A DNA stretch of 46,857 nucleotides from an uncultured Pelagibacteraceae bacterium (GTDB lineage Bacteria; Pseudomonadota; Alphaproteobacteria; Pelagibacterales; Pelagibacteraceae), in NCBI GenBank assembly GCA_902582875.1, contig CACHTV010000006.1:1-46857 (forward strand), given 5' to 3'. Under the pieces are notes generated by a model. That model had not been told where the DNA came from. It worked only from the letters and a program-made list of their open reading frames with translations, and searched no databases. Shown here in pieces: positions 37,239 to 46,575 of this stretch. Position 1 is the first letter of the stretch; the number at the start of each line of letters is the position of its first letter. A program made the translations under genes and the position numbers.

Positions 37239-37887
37239 GAGCTGTTTTTTCTTTGATATATTTATTAATTTCTGAAATTAATTCTTTTTCTTTATTTTTA
37301 AAAAAATGATTAGAATTTTTTATTTTTGAAAAGATTACCTCAACTCCTTTTTGACTTTTAATTCTATTATCTAACTCAATTATACTATCTTTAGTTACTA
37401 ATTCATCATTATCGCTATATATAACTTGACCTGAAGTTGGGCAAGGAGCTAAAAAAGAAAAATCATAAACATTAGGTTGAGGTGACAAAGCTATAAAATT
37501 ATTTACTTCAGGTCTTCTCATAATAAGTTGCATACATATTAATGAGCCAAATGAAAATCCTGAAACCCAACACTGACTGTAGTCTAAATTTTGTCTCTCA
37601 ATCCAATCTAGTGCGGCTGCTGCATCTGATAATTCTCCTTGACCATTATCAAAAATTCCATCACTTTTTCCTACACCTCTAAAATTTACTTTAATAACAG
37701 AAAAACCGTTTTCTAAAAAAATATTATACATTAATTGAACAATCCGATTATTCATTGTGCCTCCATACTGAGGATGAGGATGTAGTACTATTGCTACTGG
37801 TGATCCAAATTTTGGATTTTTATAATATTTTGCTTCTAGTCTTCCTGCCGGCCCTGGAATAAAAATTTCTAAACTTTTAAGCTTCAT
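37231..37887 (-). CDS. Alpha/beta hydrolase of the COG2945 type
   Basis: This 218-residue cytoplasmic protein has the alpha/beta hydrolase fold. The nucleophile elbow is GFSFG with Ser112, the acid is probably Asp159 or Asp161 (YSDNDELV), and the base is His194 (NSNHFF). LHPHPQYGGTMNN near 35-47 and VNFRGVGKSDG near 67-77 are typical of this short hydrolase subgroup. The substrate is unknown. Similar genes often stand beside iscR-suf clusters in Alphaproteobacteria, where it is divergent from iscR as here. No lid domain is visible. Confidence 0.85.
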   Translation of the reverse strand: MKLKSLEIFIPGPAGRLEAKYYKNPKFGSPVAIVLHPHPQYGGTMNNRIVQLMYNIFLENGFSVIKVNFRGVGKSDGIFDNGQGELSDAAAALDWIERQNLDYSQCWVSGFSFGSLICMQLIMRRPEVNNFIALSPQPNVYDFSFLAPCPTSGQVIYSDNDELVTKDSIIELDNRIKSQKGVEVIFSKIKNSNHFFKNKEKELISEINKYIKEKTALI

Positions 37888-37962
37888 TTTTTTTAATACT
37901 GATTATTATTCTCAAAAAAAGATTAAGCTTATAACACGTTTTAATGCGTCAAATAAATTATT

Positions 37963-37991
37963 TTAATTCCGACTATTTTTGTAGGAATTAA
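37963..37991. promoter_or_regulatory. Operator-like palindrome upstream of iscR
   Basis: TTAATTCC (37963-37970) and GGAATTAA (37984-37991) form a perfect 8-bp inverted repeat around a 13-base centre. Adding the inner AC...GT pairs gives AATTCCnAC-N7-GTnGGAATT. It lies 30 bp before the iscR ATG in the 134-bp gap shared with the hydrolase. The geometry suits a dimeric regulator such as the IscR encoded next to it; that is inference. Confidence 0.55.
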
Positions 37992-38021
37992 GTTAAAATT
38001 ATTGTATTACAACGTTAATTT

Positions 38022-38441
38022 ATGAAACTGACTACTAAAGGTAGATACGCAGTAATGGCAATGGCAGATTTAGCAAATAATGCTAACGGTAAAGCTATAA
38101 GCTTAACAGAGATATCATCTAGACAGAATATTTCTTTAGCTTATTTAGAACAAATTTTTATTAAATTAAAAAATAAAAAGCTTGTTAAAAGCACTAGAGG
38201 AGCAAATGGAGGATATATTTTAGAAAGATCTGCTTCGGAAATAAAATTATCATATATAATTTCTGCAGTAGACGAAGAAGTAAAAATGCTTAATTGCAAA
38301 AAACATTCTAAAAAAGGATGTAATAATAAATCAACAAAATGCATTACACATAATTTATGGGATGAATTAGATCAACATATCCATGGTTTTTTTGAAAAGG
38401 TAAAACTACAAGATTTGGTAAAACATAATCCTAATTTATAA
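38022..38441 (+). CDS. iscR: Rrf2 family iron-sulfur regulator IscR
   Basis: This 139-residue winged-helix regulator begins MKLTTKGRYAVMAMADLA, the Rrf2 signature, with the recognition helix region near 38-55. Candidate cluster ligands are Cys92, Cys100, Cys107 and His110, against Cys92, Cys98, Cys104 and His107 in E. coli IscR. The spacing is slightly longer but the set is complete. It probably senses Fe-S supply and controls the suf operon. sufB starts on the very next base after its stop. A palindrome upstream is a plausible operator. Confidence 0.92.
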   Translation: MKLTTKGRYAVMAMADLANNANGKAISLTEISSRQNISLAYLEQIFIKLKNKKLVKSTRGANGGYILERSASEIKLSYIISAVDEEVKMLNCKKHSKKGCNNKSTKCITHNLWDELDQHIHGFFEKVKLQDLVKHNPNL

Positions 38442-39878
38442 ATGAAAAACGAAAATATAAATCATAATCAAGAATACAAGTATGGCTTTACTACCGATAT
38501 AGAAAATATTAAAGCTCCAAAAGGTCTTTCAGAAAAAACAATAAAATTTATTTCAAAAATAAAAAAAGAACCTAAATGGATGTTGGACTGGAGACTTAAG
38601 GCATTTAATAGATTAAAAGTTTCAAAAGAACCCGATTGGCAAAAACCAAAATTCCCAAAAATAAATTATCAAGATTTATATTATTATTCAGCTCCAAAAA
38701 GCATGAAAGATAAACCAAAAAGTTTAGATGAAGTAGATCCAAAACTTATTGAAACTTACAATAAGCTTGGTATTCCTTTAAACGAACAAAAGAAATTAAG
38801 TGGAGTAGCGGTAGATGCTGTATTTGACTCCGTTTCAGTCGCCACAACGTTTAAAGGAGAATTGACAAAAAAAGGTATTATCTTTTGTCCAATATCTGAG
38901 GCTATTCAAAAACATCCAGATTTAGTTAAAAAATATTTAGGTTCAGTTATACCAATTAGCGATCATTATTTTGCAACTCTTAACTCAGCAGTTTTTACTG
39001 ATGGATCTTTTGTATATATCCCTCCTAATACTAGATGTCCTATGGAACTATCTACATATTTTAGAATTAATGCCTCTGAGACTGGACAATTTGAAAGAAC
39101 TTTAATTATTGCTGATAAAGGAAGTTATGTAAGTTATTTAGAAGGCTGCACAGCTCCAATGAGAGATGAAAATCAATTACATGCAGCAAATGTAGAGCTT
39201 ATAGCATTAGATGATGCCGAAATAAAATATTCCACAGTTCAGAACTGGTATCCTGGAGATAAAGACGGAGTGGGTGGAATTTATAATTTTGTTACAAAAC
39301 GTGGAGCTTGTAGAGGAAAAAACTCTAAAATTTCTTGGACTCAAGTTGAAACAGGATCAGCAATAACTTGGAAATATCCTAGCTGTATTTTACAAGGAGA
39401 TAATTCAGTAGGTGAATTTTATTCAATAGCTATTACTAATAACCACCAGAAAGCTGATACTGGAACAAAGATGATTCATTTAGGAAAAAATACTAAAAGT
39501 AAGATTATTTCCAAAGGAATATCAGCTGGTAAAGCCGACAATACATATAGAGGGTTGGTTGATATTGGAAGAAAAGCACTTAATTCTAGAAATTATACTC
39601 AATGTGACTCATTATTAATGGGCAACAAGTGTGGTGCTCACACTGTGCCTTATATAAAAAACAAAAACTCTTCTTCAACGATTGAACATGAAGCAACAAC
39701 CTCTAAAATTAATGAGGAGCAATTATTTTATTGTAATCAAAGAGGCTTAAATCAAGAAGAGGCTGTCAGTTTAATTGTCAATGGTTTTTGTAAAGATGTT
39801 TTGCAACAGTTGCCTATGGAATTTGCTGTAGAAGCCCAAAAATTGGTGGGTATCAGTTTAGAAGGAAGCGTAGGTTAA
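38442..39878 (+). CDS. sufB: Fe-S cluster assembly scaffold SufB
   Basis: This 478-residue protein is the main subunit of the SufBCD complex on which Fe-S clusters are built. Conserved features include [10 protein letters not shown] near 50-59, [53 protein letters not shown], and the C-terminal [19 protein letters not shown] with the functionally important cysteine region. The beta-helix core is complete. Its stop and the sufC start share TAATG. Confidence 0.97.
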   Translation: MKNENINHNQEYKYGFTTDIENIKAPKGLSEKTIKFISKIKKEPKWMLDWRLKAFNRLKVSKEPDWQKPKFPKINYQDLYYYSAPKSMKDKPKSLDEVDPKLIETYNKLGIPLNEQKKLSGVAVDAVFDSVSVATTFKGELTKKGIIFCPISEAIQKHPDLVKKYLGSVIPISDHYFATLNSAVFTDGSFVYIPPNTRCPMELSTYFRINASETGQFERTLIIADKGSYVSYLEGCTAPMRDENQLHAANVELIALDDAEIKYSTVQNWYPGDKDGVGGIYNFVTKRGACRGKNSKISWTQVETGSAITWKYPSCILQGDNSVGEFYSIAITNNHQKADTGTKMIHLGKNTKSKIISKGISAGKADNTYRGLVDIGRKALNSRNYTQCDSLLMGNKCGAHTVPYIKNKNSSSTIEHEATTSKINEEQLFYCNQRGLNQEEAVSLIVNGFCKDVLQQLPMEFAVEAQKLVGISLEGSVG

Positions 39879-40612
39879 TGTTAGTAATTAAAAATTTAAA
39901 AGCTTCTGTTGATGGCAAAGATATTCTTAAAGGTTTAAATATTTCAATAAAACCAGGTGAACTTCATGCAATCATGGGACCAAATGGTTCTGGTAAAAGT
40001 ACTTTAGCCAATGTTCTTTCTGGCAAAGTTGGCTACAAAATTTCTGGTGAATTAAAATATGAGGGCAAAAATCTTCAAGAAATCCCTATTGACGAAAGAG
40101 CCCAAAAAGGAATTTTTTTAGCATTTCAATATCCAACTGAAATACCCGGAGTTAATACAAGTAATTTTTTACGCACTTCATTAAATAAAGTTAGAAAAGC
40201 TCAAGGTAAGCAAGAGTTAGATGCACTATCTTTTATAAGAATAATAAAAGAAAAATCTAACGAATTAGGCATGGATGAAAAAATGTTGTCTAGACAACTT
40301 AATGTAGGTTTTTCGGGAGGCGAGAAGAAAAAAAATGAAATCTTACAAATGAAAATATTAGAGCCAAATTTAATTATTCTTGATGAAACAGACTCCGGCT
40401 TAGATATAGACGCGTTAAAGATTGTTGCTGAGGGAGTAAATTCTTCAAGAACAGATAAAAAATCTTTTTTGGTTATTACTCATTATCAAAGATTATTAAA
40501 TTTTATTAATCCTGACTTTGTTCATATTTTATCTGACGGAAAAATTGTAAAATCTGGATCAATGAAACTAGCGGAAGATTTAGAAAAAACTGGCTATAAG
40601 GGAATTAAATAA
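39878..40612 (+). CDS. sufC: Fe-S cluster assembly ATPase SufC
   Basis: This 244-residue ABC-type ATPase powers the SufBCD complex. Walker [10 protein letters not shown], is near 35-43. The signature motif appears as [11 protein letters not shown] near 148, the SufC version of LSGGQ, and Walker B is [12 protein letters not shown] near 168-179. The D-loop and the switch histidine (VITHYQR) are intact. It directly abuts sufD with no gap. Confidence 0.98.
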   Translation: MLVIKNLKASVDGKDILKGLNISIKPGELHAIMGPNGSGKSTLANVLSGKVGYKISGELKYEGKNLQEIPIDERAQKGIFLAFQYPTEIPGVNTSNFLRTSLNKVRKAQGKQELDALSFIRIIKEKSNELGMDEKMLSRQLNVGFSGGEKKKNEILQMKILEPNLIILDETDSGLDIDALKIVAEGVNSSRTDKKSFLVITHYQRLLNFINPDFVHILSDGKIVKSGSMKLAEDLEKTGYKGIK

Positions 40613-41872
40613 ATGCTTAACTTCAAAATTAATTCAAATGAAATAGACAATATTGGTAATTTTAATGCAAAAGAAAAAGAATTTAGATTAAAAAATTTAG
40701 ATAGTTTTAATAAAAATGGATTCCCTAATAAAAAAAGTGAAGATTGGAAATTTTCTGATTTAAGAGAAATAGTTTCAAAAAATTTTAAAAAATTAGATTT
40801 AAAACTTGTAAAGACCAAAGTTCAGAAAATTAATTTTATTAAAGAATTTGATCATAATTATATAATTGTGACTAATGGTGAACTAACTTCGAGTAATTTT
40901 AAATTTGAAGAAAAAAATAAAATTAAAGTGCAAAGTTATTCAAATAACAGCTTTACAAACAAGCAAGAAGAAAACCCTTTAATCAACTTAAATCATGCTT
41001 TATCTGATAAGGGTTATTTTTTAGAAATTAAAGAAAATTATAAATTTAAAAAAGTTCTAGTGATTTACAATTTATATACAAGTAATTTAAATGAAAACAT
41101 TTTGAATTGTAAAAATAAGATAAAAATAGGAAAAAATTCTGAACTTCATATTCTAGAATATGCTATTAATCACTCTAAAAAGAACTTTTTTAATAATATT
41201 TATGAAAATGTTATATTAGAAGAATCTGCTATTTATAAAAATATTTCTATTTATAATGAAAAAAGCTTTGGTTATTTTCATAAATACTCTTCTAACAAAC
41301 TAGATAAAAAATCTAGTTCTACTTTTTTTATTTTTCCATCAGGATTAAAATTTAATAAATTAGATTTAGAATTTGATTTAAATGGAGAAAATAGTGAATG
41401 CAATCTACAAGCTGCATCATATTTAAATTATGATGATCATCAGGAAATTAAAACTAGAATTAATCATTTTGCTCCTAATTGTAAAAGTTTTCAAAAAGTT
41501 AAGAATGTTTTAAATTCAGAGAGCAAAGGTGTCTATCAGGGAAAAATATTCGTAAAAGACAATGCTCAAAAAACAGATGCATACCAATTAAGTAAGGCAA
41601 TTTTGTTAAATGATAGTTCAGAATTTAATTCAAAACCTGAATTAGAAATCTATGCTGATGATGTGAAATGCTCTCATGGATCTTCCTCAGGCAATATAGA
41701 GGAAGACTCAATATTTTACTTAATGAGCCGAGGCTTAAGCAGACAAGAATCAATTAAATTACTTATCAATGGTTTTTTGAGCGAGATAACTGATGAGATT
41801 AAAAGTAATTCTATAAAAAACTTTATAGTGAATAAGCTAGAAGATCAACTACATGAACATAAAAAACATTAA
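40613..41872 (+). CDS. sufD: Fe-S cluster assembly protein SufD
   Basis: This 419-residue paralogue of SufB completes the SufBC2D complex. The N-terminal helical part is divergent and lysine-rich (NGFPNKKSEDWKFSDLREI near 35-53 is typical). The C-terminal part of the beta-helix has GVYQGKIFVKDNAQKTDAYQ, then VKCSHGSSSGNIEEDSIFYL with the conserved histidine, and the RGLSRQESIKLLINGF block. It overlaps sufS by 20 bp. Confidence 0.95.
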   Translation: MLNFKINSNEIDNIGNFNAKEKEFRLKNLDSFNKNGFPNKKSEDWKFSDLREIVSKNFKKLDLKLVKTKVQKINFIKEFDHNYIIVTNGELTSSNFKFEEKNKIKVQSYSNNSFTNKQEENPLINLNHALSDKGYFLEIKENYKFKKVLVIYNLYTSNLNENILNCKNKIKIGKNSELHILEYAINHSKKNFFNNIYENVILEESAIYKNISIYNEKSFGYFHKYSSNKLDKKSSSTFFIFPSGLKFNKLDLEFDLNGENSECNLQAASYLNYDDHQEIKTRINHFAPNCKSFQKVKNVLNSESKGVYQGKIFVKDNAQKTDAYQLSKAILLNDSSEFNSKPELEIYADDVKCSHGSSSGNIEEDSIFYLMSRGLSRQESIKLLINGFLSEITDEIKSNSIKNFIVNKLEDQLHEHKKH

Positions 41873-43070
41873 ATCCGAATTCCCTATATTTAAACAAAAG
41901 ATAAATGGCAAGCCTTTGGTTTATTTAGATAGTGCAAATTCTTCTCAAAAACCTAAAACTGTAATTAACAGAATTTCAAATTTTTACGAGACAGAATTTT
42001 CAAATGTAGGCAGAAGTGTTCATTCTTTAGCAGTTAAAGCTACTAATAGATTTGAGGATACTAGAGATAAGGTCAAAATTTATTTGAATGCAAAGTATAG
42101 GGAAGAAATTATTTTTACTAAAAGCGCAACAGAGTCAATTAATTTAGTAGCCTCATCATTTGGTGAAAAATTTATCAATAAAGGTGATGAAATTTTAACA
42201 ACAGAATTAGAACATCATTCAAATTATATACCATGGTATTTTATTGCTAAAAAAAAGGGAGCAGTAGTCAAATTTGCTCCTGTTAATGAAAAAGGAGAAG
42301 TAGAAATAGATGAAATTAAAAAATTGATTACTAATAAAACAAAAATTATTGCCATTACCCATATATCAAATGTAACGGGAACTATTATGCCAATAAAAAA
42401 GATAATTGATTTGGCTAAAGAAAAAAAAATTCCTGTTTTGATAGACGGCACTCAAGGAGCACCACACCTTAAATTAGATATGCAAAATCTTGATTGTGAT
42501 TTTTATGCAATATCCTGTCACAAAATGTATGGTCCAAATGGGCTAGGGATTCTATATGCTAAAAAAAAATGGTTAGATGAACTACCTCCTTACCAAGGAG
42601 GGGGAGGAATGATTAGCGAAGTGTTAAAAGATAATGTAACTTTTGCATCCTCACCAACTAAATTTGAAGCAGGAACTATGCAAACAGCAGAAGTTGTAGG
42701 CTTTTCTGAAGCAATTAATTTTATTGAGAATTTAGGAATTAAAAACATAATTAATCATGAAAATGAAATTCTTGAATATGGTATTGAAAAATTGAAGAAA
42801 AATAATTCTGTAAATATTATTGGGGATCCAAAAGAAAGAGGTTCAGTAATGTGTTTTACAATCAAAGGAATACACCCGCATGATATAGCAACAATTTTAG
42901 ATGAGGACGGCGTAGCAATAAGAGCTGGACATCATTGCTGCCAAATATTGCATGATAAGATGGGCATACCTGCTACTGCAAGAGCTTCTATTGGCGTCTA
43001 CAATTCTAAAGAGGACATAGACATACTATGTAATGCTATCAATAATTGTAAAAAAGTTTTTAATATTTAA
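41853..43070 (+). CDS. sufS: Cysteine desulfurase SufS (group II)
   Basis: This 405-residue PLP enzyme mobilises sulfur from cysteine. The PLP lysine is Lys224 in SCHKMYGP, and the persulfide cysteine is Cys362 in RAGHHCCQ, at nearly the same numbering as E. coli SufS. The N-terminal IKSEFPIFKQKINGKPLVYLD and LEHHSNYIPW are typical. An adjacent Cys363 replaces the usual alanine after the catalytic cysteine. The start at 41853 lies inside sufD and fits the family's N-terminus. Confidence 0.97.
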   Translation: MNIKNIKSEFPIFKQKINGKPLVYLDSANSSQKPKTVINRISNFYETEFSNVGRSVHSLAVKATNRFEDTRDKVKIYLNAKYREEIIFTKSATESINLVASSFGEKFINKGDEILTTELEHHSNYIPWYFIAKKKGAVVKFAPVNEKGEVEIDEIKKLITNKTKIIAITHISNVTGTIMPIKKIIDLAKEKKIPVLIDGTQGAPHLKLDMQNLDCDFYAISCHKMYGPNGLGILYAKKKWLDELPPYQGGGGMISEVLKDNVTFASSPTKFEAGTMQTAEVVGFSEAINFIENLGIKNIINHENEILEYGIEKLKKNNSVNIIGDPKERGSVMCFTIKGIHPHDIATILDEDGVAIRAGHHCCQILHDKMGIPATARASIGVYNSKEDIDILCNAINNCKKVFNI

Positions 43071-43517
43071 ATGGAATTAAAAGAATTATATCAAGAAATA
43101 ATTTTAGATCATGCCAAAAATCCTCGCAACAAGGGAAAATGTGAAAATTATAACCGTGATGCAAAAGCTCATAATCCTCTATGTGGAGATAAAGTTCATA
43201 TCTATTTAAACCTAGATAATAATAAATATATTAAAGGTTTAAGTTTTGAAGGTGAGGGATGTGCAATTTCATTAGCTTCTGCATCAATTTTAACAGATAT
43301 TTTAAAAGGAAAAGATTTGTCTTTTACAAAGAAAATTACTGAAGATTTTTTAAATATGCTCAAAACTAAAAGTAAGATAACTTTAAATAGTCTATCTGAA
43401 GATCAGGCAACTACAATTAATTCCTTGTCTGGAGTACAAGAATTTCCAATGAGAATAAAATGTGCTACAATGGCATGGCACACTTTGTTATCTGCAATAG
43501 ATAAAAAAGATATTTAG
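43071..43517 (+). CDS. sufU: SufU-type sulfur transfer/scaffold protein
   Basis: This 148-residue IscU-fold protein has the three cysteines Cys38 (NPLCGD, with Asp40), Cys64 (GEGCAIS) and Cys131 (IKCATMAW). The spacing of about 66 residues between the second and third cysteine is longer than in IscU and matches SufU, which accepts persulfide sulfur from SufS through a zinc site. No sufE is visible in this operon, so SufU probably takes that role. It abuts sufS with no gap and precedes sufT by 1 bp. Confidence 0.92.
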   Translation: MELKELYQEIILDHAKNPRNKGKCENYNRDAKAHNPLCGDKVHIYLNLDNNKYIKGLSFEGEGCAISLASASILTDILKGKDLSFTKKITEDFLNMLKTKSKITLNSLSEDQATTINSLSGVQEFPMRIKCATMAWHTLLSAIDKKDI

Positions 43518-43518
43518 T

Positions 43519-43821
43519 ATGAACGACTTAAAAGAAAAAGTAATAAACGAAATTAAGAAAATTTATGATCCAGAGATACCAGTTAATATATATGAATTAG
43601 GCTTAATCTATAAAATAGAGATTATTGATAAGAAAAAAGTTAATATAGACATGACTTTAACGTCTCCTAACTGCCCAGTTGCGGATAGTTTGCCAAAAAT
43701 GGTTAAAAATAATATATTAACGATTGATGGTGTTTCAGATGTAGGTCTCAATTTGGTTTGGGATCCTCCATGGGATAAAGATAAAATGTCAGAAGCAGCA
43801 AAATTGGAATTGAATTTATGA
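43519..43821 (+). CDS. sufT: SufT/MIP18 family (DUF59) Fe-S maturation protein
   Basis: This 100-residue protein is a stand-alone DUF59 domain with DPEIPVNIYELGLIY near 15-29, MTLTSPNCPVADSLP near 48-62 and the conserved cysteine there, and a C-terminal VWDPPWDKDKMSEAA. Such proteins help mature Fe-S proteins and are common in suf operons. The 3' end overlaps the sufA-like gene by 4 bp. Confidence 0.93.
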   Translation: MNDLKEKVINEIKKIYDPEIPVNIYELGLIYKIEIIDKKKVNIDMTLTSPNCPVADSLPKMVKNNILTIDGVSDVGLNLVWDPPWDKDKMSEAAKLELNL

Positions 43822-44153
43822 GTGAAAAAGTAATAAAACTTAGTGACAAGGCAGTTAATAGAATTAAAGAAATTATGTCTCAAGCTCAAAACTCAACTAT
43901 AGGAGTTAGAGTAGGTGTAAAAACAGGAGGTTGTGCAGGCATGTCCTATGTTATGGAGTATGCAAAGGAAGTTAAGCCTAATGAAGAAGTAATTGAAGAT
44001 AAAGGAGTAAAAGTTTTAATTGATCCAAAAGCTATAATGTATCTTTTAGGAACAGAAATGGATTATAAAAAGGAAAAATTTTCATCTCAATTTGTTTTTA
44101 AAAATCCGAATGAGACAGAGAGATGTGGATGCGGAGAATCTTTTAAAGTTTAA
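43818..44153 (+). CDS. sufA: A-type Fe-S carrier protein SufA/IscA family
   Basis: This 111-residue protein has the three A-type cysteines, Cys39 (GGCAGMSY) and Cys103/Cys105 (ERCGCGESF), which bind an Fe-S cluster or iron for delivery to client proteins. SufA, IscA and ErpA cannot be told apart by motif alone; the operon position favours SufA. It is the last gene of the iscR-suf operon and ends 2 bp before the convergent glnA stop. Confidence 0.94.
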   Translation: MSEKVIKLSDKAVNRIKEIMSQAQNSTIGVRVGVKTGGCAGMSYVMEYAKEVKPNEEVIEDKGVKVLIDPKAIMYLLGTEMDYKKEKFSSQFVFKNPNETERCGCGESFKV

Positions 44154-44155
44154 AA

Positions 44156-45562
44156 TTATCCGCTGTAATACATTTCAAATTCAATAGGATGCGGAGTATG
44201 CTCAAATTTGTAAATTTCTTGAAATTTTAAATCAATGTAAGCATCAATTTGATCATCTGTGAAAACTTCACCTTGAGTTAAAAATTTTCTATCTTTATCC
44301 AAACTTTGCATTGCTTCTCTTAATGAGCCGCATACTGTAGGTAATTTTTTTACCTCATTTTCAGATAATGTATACAAATCTTTATCAAAAGATTTACCTG
44401 GATCTATTTTATTCTTAATCCCATCAATTCCTGCCATTAACATCGAAGCAAAAGTTAGATAAGGATTTCCTGCTGCATCCGGGAATCTAATTTCCATTCG
44501 GGCTGCTTTAGGATTGTTTATAATTGGAATTCTACATGAAGCTGATCTATTTCTTGCCGAATATGCTAAAATTACTGGAGCTTCAAAACCTGGTATTAAT
44601 CTTTTATAGCTGTTTGTAGTAGCATTAGAGAAAGCGTTTATAGCTTTAGCATGCTTAAGAATTCCCCCAATGTAATATAATGCAGTTTTTGATAAACCAG
44701 AATATTCTTTTCCCATGAATACTGGTGTATTCCCTTTCCAAATTGATTGGTGACAGTGCATACCTGATCCATTATCTCCTTTTACAGGTTTTGGCATAAA
44801 AGTTGCTGTCTTACCAAAAGAGTGTGTAACCATTTGAACTACATATTTATAAAGTTGAAGATTATCAGCCATATTAGTTAATGTTCCAAAATACATTCCT
44901 AATTCATGTTGGCTAGGAGCGACCTCGTGGTGGTGTTTTTCTACTTTAACACCCATATCTTTAAGAGCTTTTAAATATTCTCCTCTCATATCTTGAGCGC
45001 TATCTACTGGAGGAACAGGAAAATATCCTCCTTTAATTCCAGGTCTGTGACCCATGTTACCGTTTTCATATTTTTTCCCAGTATTGTAAGGACCTTCAGA
45101 ACTATCAATACTGAAGCTGGTTTCGTTCATGTCATTTTTAAATCTTACATCATCGAATACAAAAAACTCTGGCTCAGGACCAAAATAAGATTTATCTCCA
45201 ATTCCTGTTTTTTTTAGATAAGCTTCAGCTTTTTTTGCTGTTCCTCTTGGATCTCTTTCATATGGATCCTTTTTTACTGCATCAAGAATATCGCAAAATA
45301 TGTTTAGTGTTGTGTGTGAGTTAAAAGGATCAATAATTGGTCTGTCCAAGTCAGGCATCAAAATCATGTCAGACTCATTTATTGCTTTCCAACCAGCAAT
45401 AGATGAACCATCAAAAAACACTCCTTTATTTAGCAAGTCTTCGTCTACTACTGTAGCATCCATAGTTAAATGTTGAAGCTTTCCTCTTGGATCTGTAAAT
45501 CTTAAGTCTACAAATTCTACTTGCTTATCTTTCATTAATTTAAGAATATTTTTTGAACTCAT
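44156..45562 (-). CDS. glnA: Glutamine synthetase type I
   Basis: This 468-residue enzyme makes glutamine from glutamate and ammonia. Visible features are DGSSIAGWKAINESDMIL, the metal-binding GPEPEFFVFD, the ATP-binding segment NGSGMHCHQS, and RIPIINNPKAARMEIRFPD. Tyr397 in KDLYTLSENE sits at the E. coli adenylylation position, so control by GlnE-type adenylylation is possible. Length is that of the GSI-beta class. No PII gene neighbours it. It is divergent from the EamA gene across 124 bp with a small palindrome. Confidence 0.98.
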   Translation of the reverse strand: MSSKNILKLMKDKQVEFVDLRFTDPRGKLQHLTMDATVVDEDLLNKGVFFDGSSIAGWKAINESDMILMPDLDRPIIDPFNSHTTLNIFCDILDAVKKDPYERDPRGTAKKAEAYLKKTGIGDKSYFGPEPEFFVFDDVRFKNDMNETSFSIDSSEGPYNTGKKYENGNMGHRPGIKGGYFPVPPVDSAQDMRGEYLKALKDMGVKVEKHHHEVAPSQHELGMYFGTLTNMADNLQLYKYVVQMVTHSFGKTATFMPKPVKGDNGSGMHCHQSIWKGNTPVFMGKEYSGLSKTALYYIGGILKHAKAINAFSNATTNSYKRLIPGFEAPVILAYSARNRSASCRIPIINNPKAARMEIRFPDAAGNPYLTFASMLMAGIDGIKNKIDPGKSFDKDLYTLSENEVKKLPTVCGSLREAMQSLDKDRKFLTQGEVFTDDQIDAYIDLKFQEIYKFEHTPHPIEFEMYYSG

Positions 45563-45614
45563 TTAATCTACCTGTCTTTTGTTAATGGTTAAATTTAATC
45601 CGAACATACATAAG

Positions 45615-45628
45615 TATTGATTTCAATA
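45615..45628. promoter_or_regulatory. 14-bp inverted repeat between glnA and the EamA gene
   Basis: TATTGA-TT-TCAATA is a perfect inverted repeat in the divergent gap, 53 bp before the glnA ATG and 59 bp before the EamA ATG. No NtrC-type consensus is present. It may be an operator, but short AT-rich palindromes are expected by chance. Confidence 0.3.
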
Positions 45629-45686
45629 TATAATAATTAGTATATATCAGCTATGCATTTTATTCATAATACAATCACTACTTGAA

Positions 45687-46574
45687 ATGAGAGAAGCTAA
45701 ATCAGGGGATATATTACTTTTAACTTTACTCGGTTTGATTTGGGGTTCTTCTTTTTTTAATATTAAAATCGCTACTTATTCTTATGAACCTTTTACCCTA
45801 GCTTTAATAAGAGTAATATTTGCTAGTTTACCTTTATTAATTCTTTGTAGGTATAAAAAAATAAAAGTTCTTGCATTTTCAGCAAATTGGAAACCTTATG
45901 CTCTTATAGGTCTTTGTAATATTGCAATTCCATTTACTTTAATTGCTATTGGAACTGCTAAGATAAATAGTTATTTGGCAGCTATGTTAATGAGTACTAC
46001 GCCAATGAGCGGATCTATTCTTGCCCATTTTTTTACTAAAGATGAAAAAATAACTTTATTAAAATCTATTGGAATTTTAATTGGATTTTTTGGAATACTA
46101 TTTTTATTTTTTGATAAATTAATCATTAATGAAAGTAATTTCTTATATGTATTGATTACTATTCTAGGTTCTACATTTTATTCTATAGGAGGAATTTTAA
46201 CTTTAAAATTAAAAACTAAAGGAAATGAAAATGTTACTACATCTACAACTCTTTGGTCAGTAATTTTCTTATTTCCTTTATCAATGATCTTCGAGACTCC
46301 TTGGCAATCAACTCCCTCTATAGAATCTACTTTAGCACTTTTATATCTTGGGGTAGTTGCTACTGGGCTGGCTTGGTTGATTAGATTTAGGATATTAACT
46401 GTGAATGGTTTAGTCTTTCAAACTCAAGTAGCTTATTTAATTCCTATTTTTGGAGTTTTATTTGGATATTTTTTAATGGATGAAATAATTACTTGGAGAG
46501 TTTTGATTTCATTGATTATAATAATGTTAGGTATTTACATTGTTAAGAAAAATAACAAAGGGATAAAGAAATAA
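45687..46574 (+). CDS. EamA/DMT family permease
   Basis: This 295-residue inner membrane protein has about ten helices arranged as two EamA repeats. Conserved features are GLIWGSSFFNIKIA near 16-29, ALIRVIFASLPLL, and LLYLGVVATGLAWLIRFR in the second repeat. The group includes exporters of amino acids and other metabolites. The substrate cannot be read here. The C-terminus ends in a lysine-rich tail (VKKNNKGIKK) on the cytoplasmic side. The next gene starts one base after its stop. Confidence 0.9.
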   Translation: MREAKSGDILLLTLLGLIWGSSFFNIKIATYSYEPFTLALIRVIFASLPLLILCRYKKIKVLAFSANWKPYALIGLCNIAIPFTLIAIGTAKINSYLAAMLMSTTPMSGSILAHFFTKDEKITLLKSIGILIGFFGILFLFFDKLIINESNFLYVLITILGSTFYSIGGILTLKLKTKGNENVTTSTTLWSVIFLFPLSMIFETPWQSTPSIESTLALLYLGVVATGLAWLIRFRILTVNGLVFQTQVAYLIPIFGVLFGYFLMDEIITWRVLISLIIIMLGIYIVKKNNKGIKK

Positions 46575-46575
46575 A

